Assembly (NCBI GenBank): GCA_963807155.1
Contig: CAWEAZ010000021.1
Coordinates: 118,653 to 182,652, forward strand
Direction: 5' to 3'
Origin: JACCZX01 sp963807155
GTDB lineage: Bacteria; Pseudomonadota; Gammaproteobacteria; Burkholderiales; Burkholderiaceae_F
Length of the DNA: 64,000 nucleotides
The notes below the pieces were generated by a model. It saw only the letters and a program-made list of their open reading frames with translations. It made no database searches and had not been told where the DNA came from. The translations under genes and the position numbers were made by a program. This document shows, piece after piece, positions 11,202 through 20,973 of the stretch (the stretch's first letter is position 1; each line of letters starts with the position of its first letter).

Positions 11202-12881
11202 CTACACGATCGCCAGCGGTTGGCCAAAACCCAGCTCACGCCGCAGCACAGCGCAAACCTCGCCGTGCGTCGCGCCGGCGCCGGCTGCGTCAACGATGCT
11301 TGCCATCACATTCGCGTTGCCCTGTGCGCAACGTGCGAGATCGTCGAGTGCCTTGGTTGTCTCGGCATTCGATCGATTGCGCTTGAACGCGCTCAGGCGC
11401 GCGATCTGTGCGTCGATCGCCGCGCGTTCCGGGTAGGGCTGCGAGCGATAGTCGTGCGGATCCTCCTCAACTTGATACGCATTGACCCCCACGACTGTCT
11501 GCTCACCACTTTCGATCTTCGACTGATGCGCCAACGCGGATTCGCCGATCATCCGCTGGACGAGTCCGTCTTCGACCGCCTTGTACATGCCGCCTGCCGC
11601 GTCGATTCTCGCGATGACTGCCTCGATTTCCGCTTGCATCTGATCGGTCAGCGTCTCTACATAGTACGAGCCACCCAGCGGATCGATAACGTCGGTCAGT
11701 TGCGCCTCTTCGCGCAGGATGTTTTGAGTGGCGATCGCGATCCGCGCTGCTTCCGCGCCTGGTACCGATACGGCCTCGTCGTAGCCGTCGGTGTGCAGCG
11801 ACTGCAGTCCGCCGAAAATGCCCGCCATTGCCTGCGCGGTGACGCGCGCGATGTTGTTCAACGGTTGCTGGCGCGTCAGATCGGCGCCCGATGTTTGTCC
11901 GTGAAACTTGAAGCGCCAGGACTTTGGATCTTTGGCGCCGAGCCGCTCGCGCGCGTAGCGCGCCCACAACCGTCGACCGGCGCGAAACTTTGCGATCTCT
12001 TCAAAGAAGCTGATCGAAATGTCGAAGAAAAACGTGAATCGCGGCAGGAAGCGATCCGGATCCATGCCGCGCGCGATGCAATCCTCGGCGTACTGGAGCG
12101 CGGCCGCGATCGTGAAGCCCATCGCTTCTGCGGGCGTTGCGCCGGCTTGCTGCGTATGCTGCCCGACGACTGACAACGGATTCCAGCCCGGCAGCGATTC
12201 GTTGGCAAACTGGATGTGATCGGTTAGGACGCGGCGCGCACCGGGCAGTGCGAGCCGAAAGAACATATGGTTGGCGACGCAGTGCGACAGATAGTCGGAC
12301 TGGTTCGAGGTGCCGGTGATCTTGGTCCAGGGAATGTTGCGGCGCTTTGCAACAGCGAGCAGCAGCGCCAGCAACGTGAATGGCGACGGATCGTTCAATG
12401 CGCACGAGATGCGATCAATCGGTACATCCGTCAGCGCAATGTCCATGTCCTCGACGCTGTTGATGACCGCACCGCAGGTGCCGAGCAGCTCAGGCGGCGC
12501 TTCATCGGCGTCGTAGCCGCGATAGACCGAGTTGCACGGGATCAGCGACAGTGCCGTTCCGCCGTGCGCCAGAATTTCTTTCAAGCGATTGTTGTAGTCA
12601 GCGGGTGTGCCCCAGCCAATTAGCTGCCGCTGGGTCCAGCTGCGGCCGCGGTGCATCGATGCGTAAATGCCGCGCGTGTTGGGATACTCACCGGGAAAGC
12701 CGATGTCGTCAAAAAAATTCTCGCTCGCCCGATCATGCGGCGTGTACAGCGGCTTGATGTCGATGCCTGAACGGTTGACGGAGCACTTGCCGTCCGCGGT
12801 TGCGTCGTACGCGTCCTGCCAGCGCCGTTCGGCCTGCTCCAGCTCGGATCCGAACAAGCGCGCCTGGTCGGGTTTGTTCAT
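11202..12881 (-). CDS. B12-dependent acyl-CoA mutase, large (catalytic) subunit; substrate uncertain
   Basis: TIM-barrel subunit of a methylmalonyl-CoA-mutase-type isomerase that rearranges the carbon skeleton of an acyl-CoA by radical chemistry with adenosylcobalamin. ATG at 12881, ten bases after the small subunit, 559 residues. Family segments are clear: SWTQRQLIGWGT, VVGQHTQQAGATPAEA (His242, counterpart of His244), FFFDISISFFEEIAKFRAGR, QTSGADLTRQQPLNNIAR, DVIDPLGGSYYVE. By manual alignment to Propionibacterium MutB the substrate-contact Tyr89 is Leu87 here and Arg207 is Ala203, while Tyr73 and Arg80 (CoA side) are kept. That argues against methylmalonyl-CoA as substrate. The long upstream extension of the frame (to 13079) lies inside the small-subunit gene and is not used. 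Confidence 0.9.
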   Translation of the reverse strand: MNKPDQARLFGSELEQAERRWQDAYDATADGKCSVNRSGIDIKPLYTPHDRASENFFDDIGFPGEYPNTRGIYASMHRGRSWTQRQLIGWGTPADYNNRLKEILAHGGTALSLIPCNSVYRGYDADEAPPELLGTCGAVINSVEDMDIALTDVPIDRISCALNDPSPFTLLALLLAVAKRRNIPWTKITGTSNQSDYLSHCVANHMFFRLALPGARRVLTDHIQFANESLPGWNPLSVVGQHTQQAGATPAEAMGFTIAAALQYAEDCIARGMDPDRFLPRFTFFFDISISFFEEIAKFRAGRRLWARYARERLGAKDPKSWRFKFHGQTSGADLTRQQPLNNIARVTAQAMAGIFGGLQSLHTDGYDEAVSVPGAEAARIAIATQNILREEAQLTDVIDPLGGSYYVETLTDQMQAEIEAVIARIDAAGGMYKAVEDGLVQRMIGESALAHQSKIESGEQTVVGVNAYQVEEDPHDYRSQPYPERAAIDAQIARLSAFKRNRSNAETTKALDDLARCAQGNANVMASIVDAAGAGATHGEVCAVLRRELGFGQPLAIV

Positions 12882-12891
12882 AGCGTTTCCC

Positions 12892-13341
12892 TCATTGCAT
12901 CTCACTACGTCGCATTGCACGCGCGCGCGCCGACAGCGCGCGAATCTCTTCGGCGATTTGTTCGAGCGATGTGCCGGGGTGAAACACGCGAGCGACACCG
13001 GCATCGAGCAGCAGCTTTTCGTCGCTCGCAGGCACGATGCCGCCAACGATGACCTGTACATCGTCGACGCCGGCTTCACGCAGTGCCGCCATCAGGCGTG
13101 GCACGAGCAGGTGATCGGTCGCGAGCGACGATATGCCGATCACTTCGGCGTCTTCTTCGATCGCAAGCTTGACCACCGTCGAGACTTCCTGCCATGGGGG
13201 CGTGTAAATCACTTCCATTCCCGCGTCGCGCAGAAAAGCTGCGACCAACCGACTGCCGCGATCGTGGCCGTCGAATCCGATCTTGGTAACGATGACTTTC
13301 GGAGGATAAGTCGCAGCAGAGGTAGTAGGAACGTCAGCCAC
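12892..13341 (-). CDS. B12-dependent acyl-CoA mutase, small (cobalamin-binding) subunit
   Basis: Cobalamin-binding subunit, 149 residues. The GTG start at 13341 is preceded by AAGGGAGGCGCAAG, an excellent ribosome site, which decides the start. The base-off/His-on motif DxHxxG is present as DGHDRG (Asp24, axial ligand His26, Gly29). It is followed by VIGISSLATDH and VIVGGIVPASD, the SxL and GG elements of the Rossmann-like B12 fold. Separate large and small subunits resemble the isobutyryl-CoA and 2-hydroxyisobutyryl-CoA mutases rather than the long fused methylmalonyl-CoA mutase chains. It leads the mutase module small-large-meaB and follows folA by 52 bases. Confidence 0.93.
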   Translation of the reverse strand: MADVPTTSAATYPPKVIVTKIGFDGHDRGSRLVAAFLRDAGMEVIYTPPWQEVSTVVKLAIEEDAEVIGISSLATDHLLVPRLMAALREAGVDDVQVIVGGIVPASDEKLLLDAGVARVFHPGTSLEQIAEEIRALSARARAMRRSEMQ

Positions 13342-13393
13342 CTTGCGCCTCCCTTAGAAAGCCACGATACGCGGTTGACGTGGGTCATCGAAA

Positions 13394-13885
13394 CTAGCGT
13401 TCGTAGACGACAAACGAATACCCAAGAGGTCGATCGCCTGTTGGCGGGTGATTCTCACGCTTCGTCTCGTGCCATTGCTTCATGTCGAGTGCGGGCATGA
13501 ACGTATCGCCGTCAAAATCGGCGTCGATCTCGGTGAGCAAAACACGGCTCGCGCGTGGCATCGCAGCGGCATAGAGCTGGGCGCCGCCGATGATGAAGAC
13601 CTGTTCGACGTCACCTGCCAGCCGTAACGCCTCATCCAGACTGCCGACGACATCGGCACCTGTCGCGGTATAGGCGGGGTTACGTGTGACGACAATGTTG
13701 CGCCGGCCCGGGAGTGCGCGCCCGATCGATTCCCACGTCTTGCGACCCATGACGATCGGGTAGCCCATCGTCACGCGCTTGAAATACGCTTGTTCGCCGG
13801 GAATTTTCCACGGCATTTGATTGTTGCGGCCGATCACGCCATTGCGCGCGCGCGCCGCGATCAGCGTGATGATCGGAGAGGTCAC
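13394..13885 (-). CDS. folA: Dihydrofolate reductase
   Basis: NADPH-dependent reduction of dihydrofolate to tetrahydrofolate, the step that recycles the folate used by thymidylate synthase. 163 residues. N-terminal ITLIAARARNGVIGRNNQMPW, then PGEQAYFKRVT, VMGRKTWESIG, and VFIIGGAQLYAAAM are the standard DHFR blocks. The acidic residue that protonates the pteridine (Asp27 in E. coli) appears to be Glu here. The GTG start at 13885 overlaps the thyA stop (GTGA), so translation is coupled. Firm identification. Confidence 0.97.
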   Translation of the reverse strand: MTSPIITLIAARARNGVIGRNNQMPWKIPGEQAYFKRVTMGYPIVMGRKTWESIGRALPGRRNIVVTRNPAYTATGADVVGSLDEALRLAGDVEQVFIIGGAQLYAAAMPRASRVLLTEIDADFDGDTFMPALDMKQWHETKRENHPPTGDRPLGYSFVVYER

Positions 13886-14676
13886 ACCGCGACCGCCGCC
13901 TTGATGTGCGGGTGCGGGTCGTATGCCTCGATCTCGAAATCCTCGTAGCGATAGTCGAATAGCGACTGCGGCGTGCGTTTGATGACGAGCCTTGGGTACG
14001 ACCGCGGCGTGCGTGACAACTGTTCGCGCACCTGATCGAAGTGATTACTGTAGATGTGGCAATCCCCTCCGGTCCAGACAAAATCGCCGACTTCAAGATC
14101 GCATTGCTGCGCGACCATGTGCGTCAACAGCGCGTAGCTCGCGATATTGAACGGCACGCCGATGAAGATGTCGCAGCTGCGCTGGTACAACTGGCACGAC
14201 AGTTTTCCCTGCGCGACATAGAACTGAAATAGCAGGTGGCACGGAGGCAATGCCATCTTTGGAATATCGCCGACATTCCATGCCGAGACAATCAGACGGC
14301 GCGAATCAGGATTCTGTTTGATCTCGCGCACTACCTGCGAGATCTGATCGATCGTTCCACCATCCGGCGCCGGCCACGAGCGCCACTGCACGCCATATAC
14401 CGGCCCGAGTTCACCATGCTCATCTGCCCACTCGTCCCAGATCGTGACGCTGTTGTCGCGCAGATACTGCACATTGCTCGATCCCTTAAGAAACCAAAGC
14501 AGCTCGACGATGATCGATCGCAGGTGCAGCTTCTTGGTGGTGATCAGCGGGAATCCCTGTTGCAGATCGAACCGCATCTGATATCCGAACCACGACCGCG
14601 TGCCGGTACCGGTGCGGTCGGTTTTCGAAACGCCGCGCTCGAACACGTGGCGCATGAAATCTTCGTACTGATGCAT
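13882..14676 (-). CDS. thyA: Thymidylate synthase
   Basis: Methylates dUMP to dTMP using methylene-tetrahydrofolate. 264 residues, exactly E. coli size. The catalytic nucleophile is Cys146 in MALPPCHLLFQFYV. Other signatures: DRTGTGT near the N-terminus, and QRSCDIFIGVPFNIASY, which contains the phosphate-binding Arg and the Asn that selects uracil. It sits 20 bases after the ABC exporter gene and overlaps folA, so all three are probably on one transcript. Confidence 0.98.
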   Translation of the reverse strand: MHQYEDFMRHVFERGVSKTDRTGTGTRSWFGYQMRFDLQQGFPLITTKKLHLRSIIVELLWFLKGSSNVQYLRDNSVTIWDEWADEHGELGPVYGVQWRSWPAPDGGTIDQISQVVREIKQNPDSRRLIVSAWNVGDIPKMALPPCHLLFQFYVAQGKLSCQLYQRSCDIFIGVPFNIASYALLTHMVAQQCDLEVGDFVWTGGDCHIYSNHFDQVREQLSRTPRSYPRLVIKRTPQSLFDYRYEDFEIEAYDPHPHIKAAVAV

Positions 14677-14696
14677 AGGGCAATTCTACTGATGCA

Positions 14697-16542
14697 TCAG
14701 ACCGCGAACTGCAGCGCCGCGAGCCGCGCATACAGGCCGTCGCTGGCCACCAGCTGATCGTGCCGCCCAACCTCGACGATGCGACCGTGATCGAGCACGA
14801 CGATCCGGTCGGCACGCTGCACAGTGGCAAGCCTGTGCGCAATCACGAGCGTCGTGCGCCCCGACATCGCCGCCTGCAGTGCACGCTGCACGATCTGCTC
14901 GCTTTCGGCGTCGAGCGCGCTGGTTGCTTCGTCGAGCAGCAGCAGCGGTGCATTCTTAAGCATCGCGCGTGCAATCGATATGCGCTGCCGCTGGCCGCCG
15001 GACAACCGCACGCCGCGTTCGCCGAGAAAACTGCGATACCCCTCGGGCAGCGCACGAATGAAGTCGTCGGCAAAGGCAGACCGTGCGGCGGCGATTACCT
15101 CGTCGTCCGTCGCCGATGGTCGGCCGTAACGGATATTTTCCATTGCGTCGGCGGAAAAGATCACTGCATCCTGCGGGACCAATGCAATGCGCGATCGCAG
15201 ATCGTCGAGCCGCACTTCGGTCACCGCGACACCGTCGAACCGGATCGCGCCTTCGGTGACCTCGTAAAAGCGCAACAAAAGCTGAAAGATGGTCGTCTTG
15301 CCCGCACCCGACGGTCCGACCAGCGCCACCGTTTCGCCGGGTTCGATCGCGAGCGAGAGATCGTCCAAGACAGCGAGAGTGGGGCGCGACGGATAGCGAA
15401 ACGTGACGTGGTCGAACTCGACCTTCAGCCCGCCGCCGGTGCGCGGAAGCATGCGCGGCTGCGCGGGGTCGGCGATGTCGGACCGTGTCGCAAGCAGTTC
15501 GACCAGCCGCTCGGTCGCACCCGCGGCGCGCACGACCTCGCCCCACACCTCGGCGAGCACAGCAACGCTCGATGCCACCAGCATCACGTACAGCACTGAT
15601 TCAGACAGTTCGCCGAGCGAAATGCGGCCAGCGATCACCGACTGCGCGCCCGAGTACACGCCGTAAAGCAGCGACGCGAACACGCCGATGATCACGAAGG
15701 CAGTGAGTAGCGAGCGGGCTCGCGTGCGGCGTATCGAGGTTGCAAACGCGTGCTCGTTGGCGGCACCAAAACGCCGGCTCTCGAATGCTTGCTGAGTAAA
15801 GCTCTGCACGACCGAGATCGCGTTCAGGATCTCACCGGCGATCGCGCTCGAATCGGCAATGCGGTCCTGGCTCGCGCGCGACAGCTTGCGCACGCGCCGT
15901 CCGAAAAAAACGGCAGGCAGCACGACCAGCCCGATCACCGCCAGCACGATCAGCATCAAGCGCGGGCTGGTGACGACCAGCATCGTCAAGCCGCCAACAA
16001 ATAACACGGCGTTGCGCAAGCCCATCGAAACACTGGAGCCGACGGCAGTCTGGATGACCGTCGTGTCGGTCGTCAGGCGGGAAAGCACTTCGCCCGTTTT
16101 CAGCGTTTCAAAAAACTGCGGGCTTTGCTGCAGGACGTGCGAGTACACAGCGGAGCGCAGATCGGCCGTAACACGCTCTCCCAGCCACGACATCATGAAG
16201 TAGCGCGACGCGGTAAACACCGCAATCGCGAGTCGCAAGTGGGATGAACAGCAGGAACTGGCTTCGCACGGCGGCGAGCCGCTCGGCGGAGTCGCTGACA
16301 TTGGCCGCGAAACCATTATCGACGACGCTTTTGATTGCAGCGGGCAGCGCCAGCGTCGCCGCCGCTGCCAGCAACAGAAACAGCAACGCGAGTGCGATCT
16401 GCTTCTTGTACGGTTTCAAGAACGGCAACAAAGCCGCAAGGGGACGCAAGCTTCGCGCTGACACCGACGCGACAGTCGAAGTCCCGCCGGGCGCTGCCGC
16501 TGATGCGTTCAACACTCCTGCTGATGTGGGCGCGTCGTTCAT
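14697..16542 (-). CDS. MsbA-type ABC exporter, fused membrane and ATPase domains (one frameshift)
   Basis: Half-size ABC exporter, about 614 residues, of the lipid A/multidrug flippase class; acts as a homodimer in the inner membrane. ATG at 16542 starts MNDAPTSAGVLNAS, a proline/serine-rich lead, then helix 1 (QIALALLFLLLAAAATLALP). The frame changes near 16245; correcting it joins FLLFIP to LAIAVFTASRYFMMSWLGER. The ATPase is complete: Walker A GPSGAGKTT, Q-loop LVPQDAVIFS, signature LSGGQRQRISIARAM, Walker B LLLLDEATSALD, H-loop IAHRLATV. The gene is normally needed for growth if it is true MsbA, so the shift is best read as a sequence error. It follows the AttH-like gene by five bases. 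Confidence 0.88.
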
Positions 16543-16547
16543 ATTCT

Positions 16548-17625
16548 CTACAGTCGAATCGGTGTCACGTATCCCGTCATCTCGAGATAACCGCGCCCAA
16601 TGGGCTTGCCATTTTGAAGGAGCCGGCTCGCGCCTTCCCAGTAGACCGCGCCGGTGCTCGAGCGCGAGTCGAGTTCCTGATCGACCATAAGCGGTTGCGT
16701 AGCGAACACTCGATCTCCGATACGCACTTCCTGCGCAACCGGCCAGGTGGCGCGCGTGCGCGGGGACGTCCATGAGGAGGTCGTTGAAAAGCGGACCTCA
16801 TGCGGCGCAAACGTTTGTACGCTTACCGCCGCGCGGCCGCAGCGACGCGTAGGCATGCAGCGGCGCTGAATTGGATTGCTGACTGCGAATCGAGAACGCG
16901 GTCAGCGCGCTGCCGTCGTCCAAGTTCATGCCGATCCAGTCCCATCCTGCCGCGTCGTCGGCGAGCACCGCGCTTGACCATTCGTGATCGAGCCAGCCAT
17001 GGCCGGTGCGCTCCTCTCGTTTCCCGTCTCGCGTGATGGACGCGCGCACCGCGAGCTGTGGCTGTGAGTAGTAGTAACTGGCTTGCGTCGCGAGCGGACC
17101 CTTGCGTGAGTAACCCGCTTCGCCCTGCAGCAACAGCGGCTGCGTCGGCTCGGCGTCGAGCTGCAATGTAAAACCTCGAGCGGTAATGGCGCCGCTATAA
17201 CTGCCCTGTGGAAAACGTTGAAAGCGCCACCGGTCGAGCAGCACGTCGGTGTCTTCATCCGAGACCGATGCGGCGCCGAAACCGGTGCGCGCGACGCGCT
17301 CGTCGTGCAGCAGCGTCCCGCGTGCGGGATCGGCAATCGCCGCATGCGCGATCACCAGCTGCTTGGCCGCAAACGGGCTCGGGTTCGCGGCATCAATCGT
17401 GGTGCGCGTCCTGAAGAACGTGATCTGAAAGCCGATCGGTGAGGGGGCACCATCGAGCCAGCCCGTCATGTACCACCACTCGGTTCGATACTCGGGGTGC
17501 GCGCCATGATCGCGCGGAAAAACCAACTGCCGCGGAACCACGCTGGGATATTGCACCTGCGCCAGCGCGCGAGTCGACGCGAGCGCCCCCGCGGCCAGCA
17601 TCAGTGCGCGACGCGAAACCATCAC
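16548..17625 (-). CDS. AttH/CrtC-like lipocalin-fold secreted protein (one frameshift)
   Basis: Predicted exported lipocalin-like protein of the AttH / carotenoid 1,2-hydratase superfamily. The N-terminus is a signal peptide (MMVSRRALMLAAGALASTRA). Family marks: FPRDHGAHPEYRTEWWYMTG, GFQITFFRTR, GHGWLDHEWSS, DWIGMNLDDG. A shift near 16825 moves the reading into another frame that carries VQTFAPHEVRF, DQELDSRSSTG, VYWEGAS and GRGYLEMTGY, the conserved C-terminus. Total about 358 residues. It overlaps the permease stop (ATGA-type overlap at 17622-17625). The association ATPase-permease-AttH is the known attEFGH-like arrangement, so it is likely the periplasmic partner of that transporter; ligand unknown. 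Confidence 0.85.
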
Positions 17626-20163
17626 CAGTCCTGGCTGACCGCGCGGACCGCATCGATCGAAACCGCTCGCTTTCCAGCCAGCACTGCGGTCACAACCGCT
17701 GCCGCCATTAACGCGACCATCAATCCTGCGATCAGTCCTTGCGGCGCGTTGAAGTCCATCGTCCAGTTGAACGACTGCGGGTTGATCACTTCGATCAACA
17801 CGATCGACACAACAAGTCCGGTCGCCAAGCCGACTGCGATGGCGAGCGCAGTCAGCAGCGCGCCTTCGAATGCAAGCATCTGAAGGATCTGCCGCCGGGT
17901 CAGCCCAATATGACGCAGCATGCCGAACTCGCGAGTGCGTGCAATCGCCTGCGATGAGAAGGTCGCCGCGATTCCGACCAGGCCAATGATGATGGCCGCA
18001 ATTTCAAGGACGTAGGTCACGGCAAAGCTGCGGTCGAAGATGCGCAAGCTGAGCTGGCGAATCTCGTCTGTCTCGGCGAATTCGACCGCCGGCGATTCGA
18101 TCTGAGCTCGCAGGTCGGCGATCACGCGGCTCGCAGCGACGCCGGGCTTTAACCACAGGCCGGCGTCGGTCATCGTGTTATCCCCGGTCAACGATTGATA
18201 GTCGGACGTGCGCATCGCCACCGCACCGAACTGACGCGCATAGTCGCGCCACACGCCGACGACGGTGAAAGATTGCGCGCGGCCCGTCTAGGGGCAATTG
18301 CACAACCTGACCAACGCGCATGCCGTAGATGTCCCCCATGGGTTCGCTGATCCAGATGGGTGGAGGCATCCCTTCCTTCCACGGCGCGGATGCACCGGTG
18401 AGCGGCAACGTAGCCCCGGGATTTGCAACGTCGATCGGTCGCACGGTCAATGTCACCTGCGCACGCAAAGGATCGAGCTGCAATCGGAGTGCGCGCGAGA
18501 AGTCGACTCGCTCAACATCCGGGTGAGACCGGATGCGCTCGACATCCGCTGCAGAGAAAAATGCGGTCGACGCTCCCGGCGCAGCACGCACATAAAGTTG
18601 CGCCGGCAAAATGCGCGTCAGCCAGTCGTCGACCGAGTCGCGAAAGCTCGCGACCATCGTTGCCATTGCGATCATCAGCGCGAAGCTGGCGACGATGCCG
18701 GCCATGCCAATAGCGGCGAAGCTCGGAGCCTGCGCTATGCGCGTCACCGCGAGTAACAGCGTCGGCGACGCTTGCGATCGCTCGAGGTAGTGCGCGAGCG
18801 GCTCAAAGACCGAGCGCGCAATTCTCGTCTGCAGCGCGATCGACCCGATCAATACCGCCGCGATCGCTCCGTACGCAAATATCGGAATGCCGTTAACCGG
18901 CGGCAACCCCACCAGCAAGGCGGCTGATGCGAGCATCGCGATGCCGGGCCATGCACGGCCGAGCGGTTTGTGCGCGTCTTCCTCGGCACCTGCCTTCATC
19001 GCGAGCGCGGGTGAGGTGCGTGCGGCGTCGCGCGCAGGCAGCCAGCTTCCGGCGATTGATGCTGCCAGGCCCAGCGCGAAAAAAGCGGCAAGTGACGGTG
19101 CCGAATATTCGACTTCGGGCTGCGTGCCCGAAAAAAAGCCGCTGCCCAGATCGCCGCCAAGCAGCTGCAGACTTAACGTTGCCAGTGCCGCGCCGAGTGC
19201 CAGGCCGAGCACACTGCCGACCGCGCCAAGCAACAATGCTTCGCCGATCAGCAGCCATTGAACTTCGCGCGCAGTGACACCGCTCACGCGCAGAAATGCC
19301 AGCTGCGAGCGCCGTGCAATCGTCGCCTGCGCTTGCAACGACAGCACCAGGAAAGCGCCGGTAAACAGCGCCACCAGTGCAAGCACGCTGAGGTTGACGC
19401 GATACGCGCGCGACAGATTCGACACCCGCGTCGTTTCAGCATCGGTGCCTGTCAGCGCGACGCCGGGTGGCAGCGCGATCGATTGCGCCACCGACGCCGG
19501 CGATGTCCCAGGCGCCAGTTTCAAGTCGATGCGCGTTAGCGTCCCGAGCCGATCGAGCCGCCATTGCGCAAAGCCGAGGTCCATCACGCCGATCAATTGT
19601 TCGGCGCCCGCACCAGGTACCGTCCCCACGACCTTGATCGCAACGACGCGATCCGTGACCTGCACGCGCAATACGTCGCCGACGCCAAGCCTGAACTTTT
19701 GCAACGCCGCGGGTGAAAGAAAAATTCCGTCGTCGACCAACGCAAAACGCGAACCTGCGCTCGAATCGACACGTGCCGGCGCGGGAAGCAGGTTCGACGA
19801 CAACGCCGCTGCGCGAAACGCATCAAGCCCGACGATCGTCAGCAGCGGCGCAGTCTCCGCACCGGTATCGAGAACGGCCGCGCTGATGCTGAGTCGCGGG
19901 CTTGCAAGCTCAACCGAAGGATGCGCGATCACGCGCTCGAGCACGCGGTCATCGAATCCCGCGGTCGATCCGGTAATCGAAGCGTCGGCCTGCCCAGTCG
20001 CGGAGCGCACTGCGGACGAGAACTCGTTCAGTGCTGAGGCGTTGATCAGATGCACGGCGTAGCCGAGCGCCACGCCGACGGCGATAGCCAGGATCTGAAC
20101 CAGCGTGCGCAGGCGATGCTGACGCGCGTATCCGGCAATCACATGCCACGCCAACCAACGCAT
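17622..20163 (-). CDS. FtsX/MacB-type ABC permease with two membrane modules (one frameshift)
   Basis: Inner-membrane permease of the LolC/AttF-G class, about 846 residues, containing two FtsX-like modules. ATG at 20163 (MRWLAWHVIAGYARQHR) is two bases after the ATPase stop. Helix 1 is TLVQILAIAVGVALGYAVHL. A periplasmic domain follows, then several helices (VLALVALFTGAFLVLSLQ onward). The frame changes near 18280; correction joins VQLPLDG to AQSFTVVGVWRDYARQFG and then to the last three helices and the end AVRAVSQDW. The first four helices, the periplasmic loops and the final trio of helices match a fused two-module permease. Probably moves a lipophilic substrate between membrane and the AttH-like protein. 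Confidence 0.86.
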
Positions 20164-20165
20164 GG

Positions 20166-20906
20166 TTAGCGCCCCCAATCCTGCCGCTTTGCGGCAGGCC
20201 CCCCAAGGGGGTCAAGAAAACTTGGGAGCGGCCCGGCGTTTTCTTGAGAGGCTCGCGGCCGCAGGCGGCCGTGTTCGAGCACCAGGATGCGATCGGCCGA
20301 TAGAGCGGCCGCCTCGGAATGCGTGACCAGCACACCGCCCGCTCCGCGCGATCGAATCTCGCTCGCCAGCCGCGCGAGCACCGTCTGCGCTGTGTCGGGA
20401 TCCAGATTGCCGGTCGGCTCGTCGGCGAGGACCAGCGCAGGCCGATGTACAAGTGCGCGTGCAAGCGCAATCCGCTGCAACTCACCCCCTGACAGCTCGC
20501 GCGGCATGCTGATGCCGCGATCACCCAGGCCGACTGCCGTCAGTAACTCCGCAACACGCTCTGCGCGCGCCGGGCGCCCCACGCCGAGTAACACCAGCGG
20601 CAGCTCGACATTCTGTGCAACCGTCAGGTGCGGCAAGATATGAAATGACTGGAAGACGAAACCGATCTTCGCGCGCCGTGTGAGCGTGCGCTGTTCGTCG
20701 TTCATCGCGGCCAGGTCAGCGCCGTCGATCGTGACACTACCGGAGTCGGGTCGTTCAAGGCCCGCGATCAGATTGAGCAGCGTCGACTTGCCCGAGCCGG
20801 ACTCGCCGACAATCGCCACGTACTCGCCGGCCGCGACGTTAAGGGCAAGTTCATCGAGGACCGTGCGCGTACCAAACCGCTTGACCAAACCTTCGACCAC
20901 CAGCAT
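20166..20906 (-). CDS. LolD/MacB-like ABC transporter ATPase
   Basis: Cytosolic ATPase subunit for the adjacent FtsX-type permease, 246 residues. Walker A GESGSGKST, Q-loop FVFQSFHILPHLTV, signature LSGGELQRIALARAL, Walker B LVLADEPTGNLD, H-loop VTHSEAAA. The catalytic fold ends at about residue 218 (ILVLEHGRLR); the last ~28 residues (containing SFLDPLGG and AAKRQDWGR) are translated from a hairpin-rich REP-like element and are not part of the family fold. First gene of the long minus-strand run. It is divergent from ilvA, with start codons about 70 bases apart. Confidence 0.93.
   Translation of the reverse strand: MLVVEGLVKRFGTRTVLDELALNVAAGEYVAIVGESGSGKSTLLNLIAGLERPDSGSVTIDGADLAAMNDEQRTLTRRAKIGFVFQSFHILPHLTVAQNVELPLVLLGVGRPARAERVAELLTAVGLGDRGISMPRELSGGELQRIALARALVHRPALVLADEPTGNLDPDTAQTVLARLASEIRSRGAGGVLVTHSEAAALSADRILVLEHGRLRPRASQENAGPLPSFLDPLGGPAAKRQDWGR
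20180..20247. repeat. REP-like hairpin element inside the ABC ATPase C-terminus
   Basis: Three nested inverted repeats follow one another: CCTGCCGC/GCGGCAGG (20180-20187 with 20191-20198), CCCCC/GGGGG (20200-20204 with 20207-20211) and TCAAGAAAAC/GTTTTCTTGA (20212-20221 with 20238-20247). The translated minus strand reads SFLDPLGGPAAKRQDWGR. From general knowledge, similar peptides recur at the ends of unrelated proteins in Burkholderiales, which fits a dispersed palindromic element. The element ends just before the permease gene and could shape the transcript between the two cistrons. Only one copy is seen in this window. Confidence 0.6.
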
Positions 20907-20943
20907 GCGCGGATTCTACGGAGCGATGCGCTGCCTTGCTCGC

Positions 20944-20949
20944 TACAAT
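20944..20949 (+). promoter_or_regulatory. Probable -10 box of the ilvA promoter
   Basis: TACAAT in the context GCTACAATCC, 24 bases before the TTG start of ilvA. A good -35 is not evident. The same kind of box (TAAAATC before dnaQ, TATAATC before tRNA-Ala) recurs in the window. It supports the TTG start at 20974 because an alternative ATG at 20926 would lie upstream of the box. Confidence 0.4.
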
Positions 20950-20973
20950 CCTGCCCCCACCTGGCGATCTCCA

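Noticed and set aside
11142..12173. 343-codon plus-strand ORF
   Set aside because: Antisense to the mutase large subunit, which has clear family motifs. High-GC shadow frame; the translation has no domain.
12882..13079. Extended start of the mutase large subunit
   Set aside because: Would overlap most of the small-subunit gene in another frame; the ATG at 12881 precedes the family sequence.
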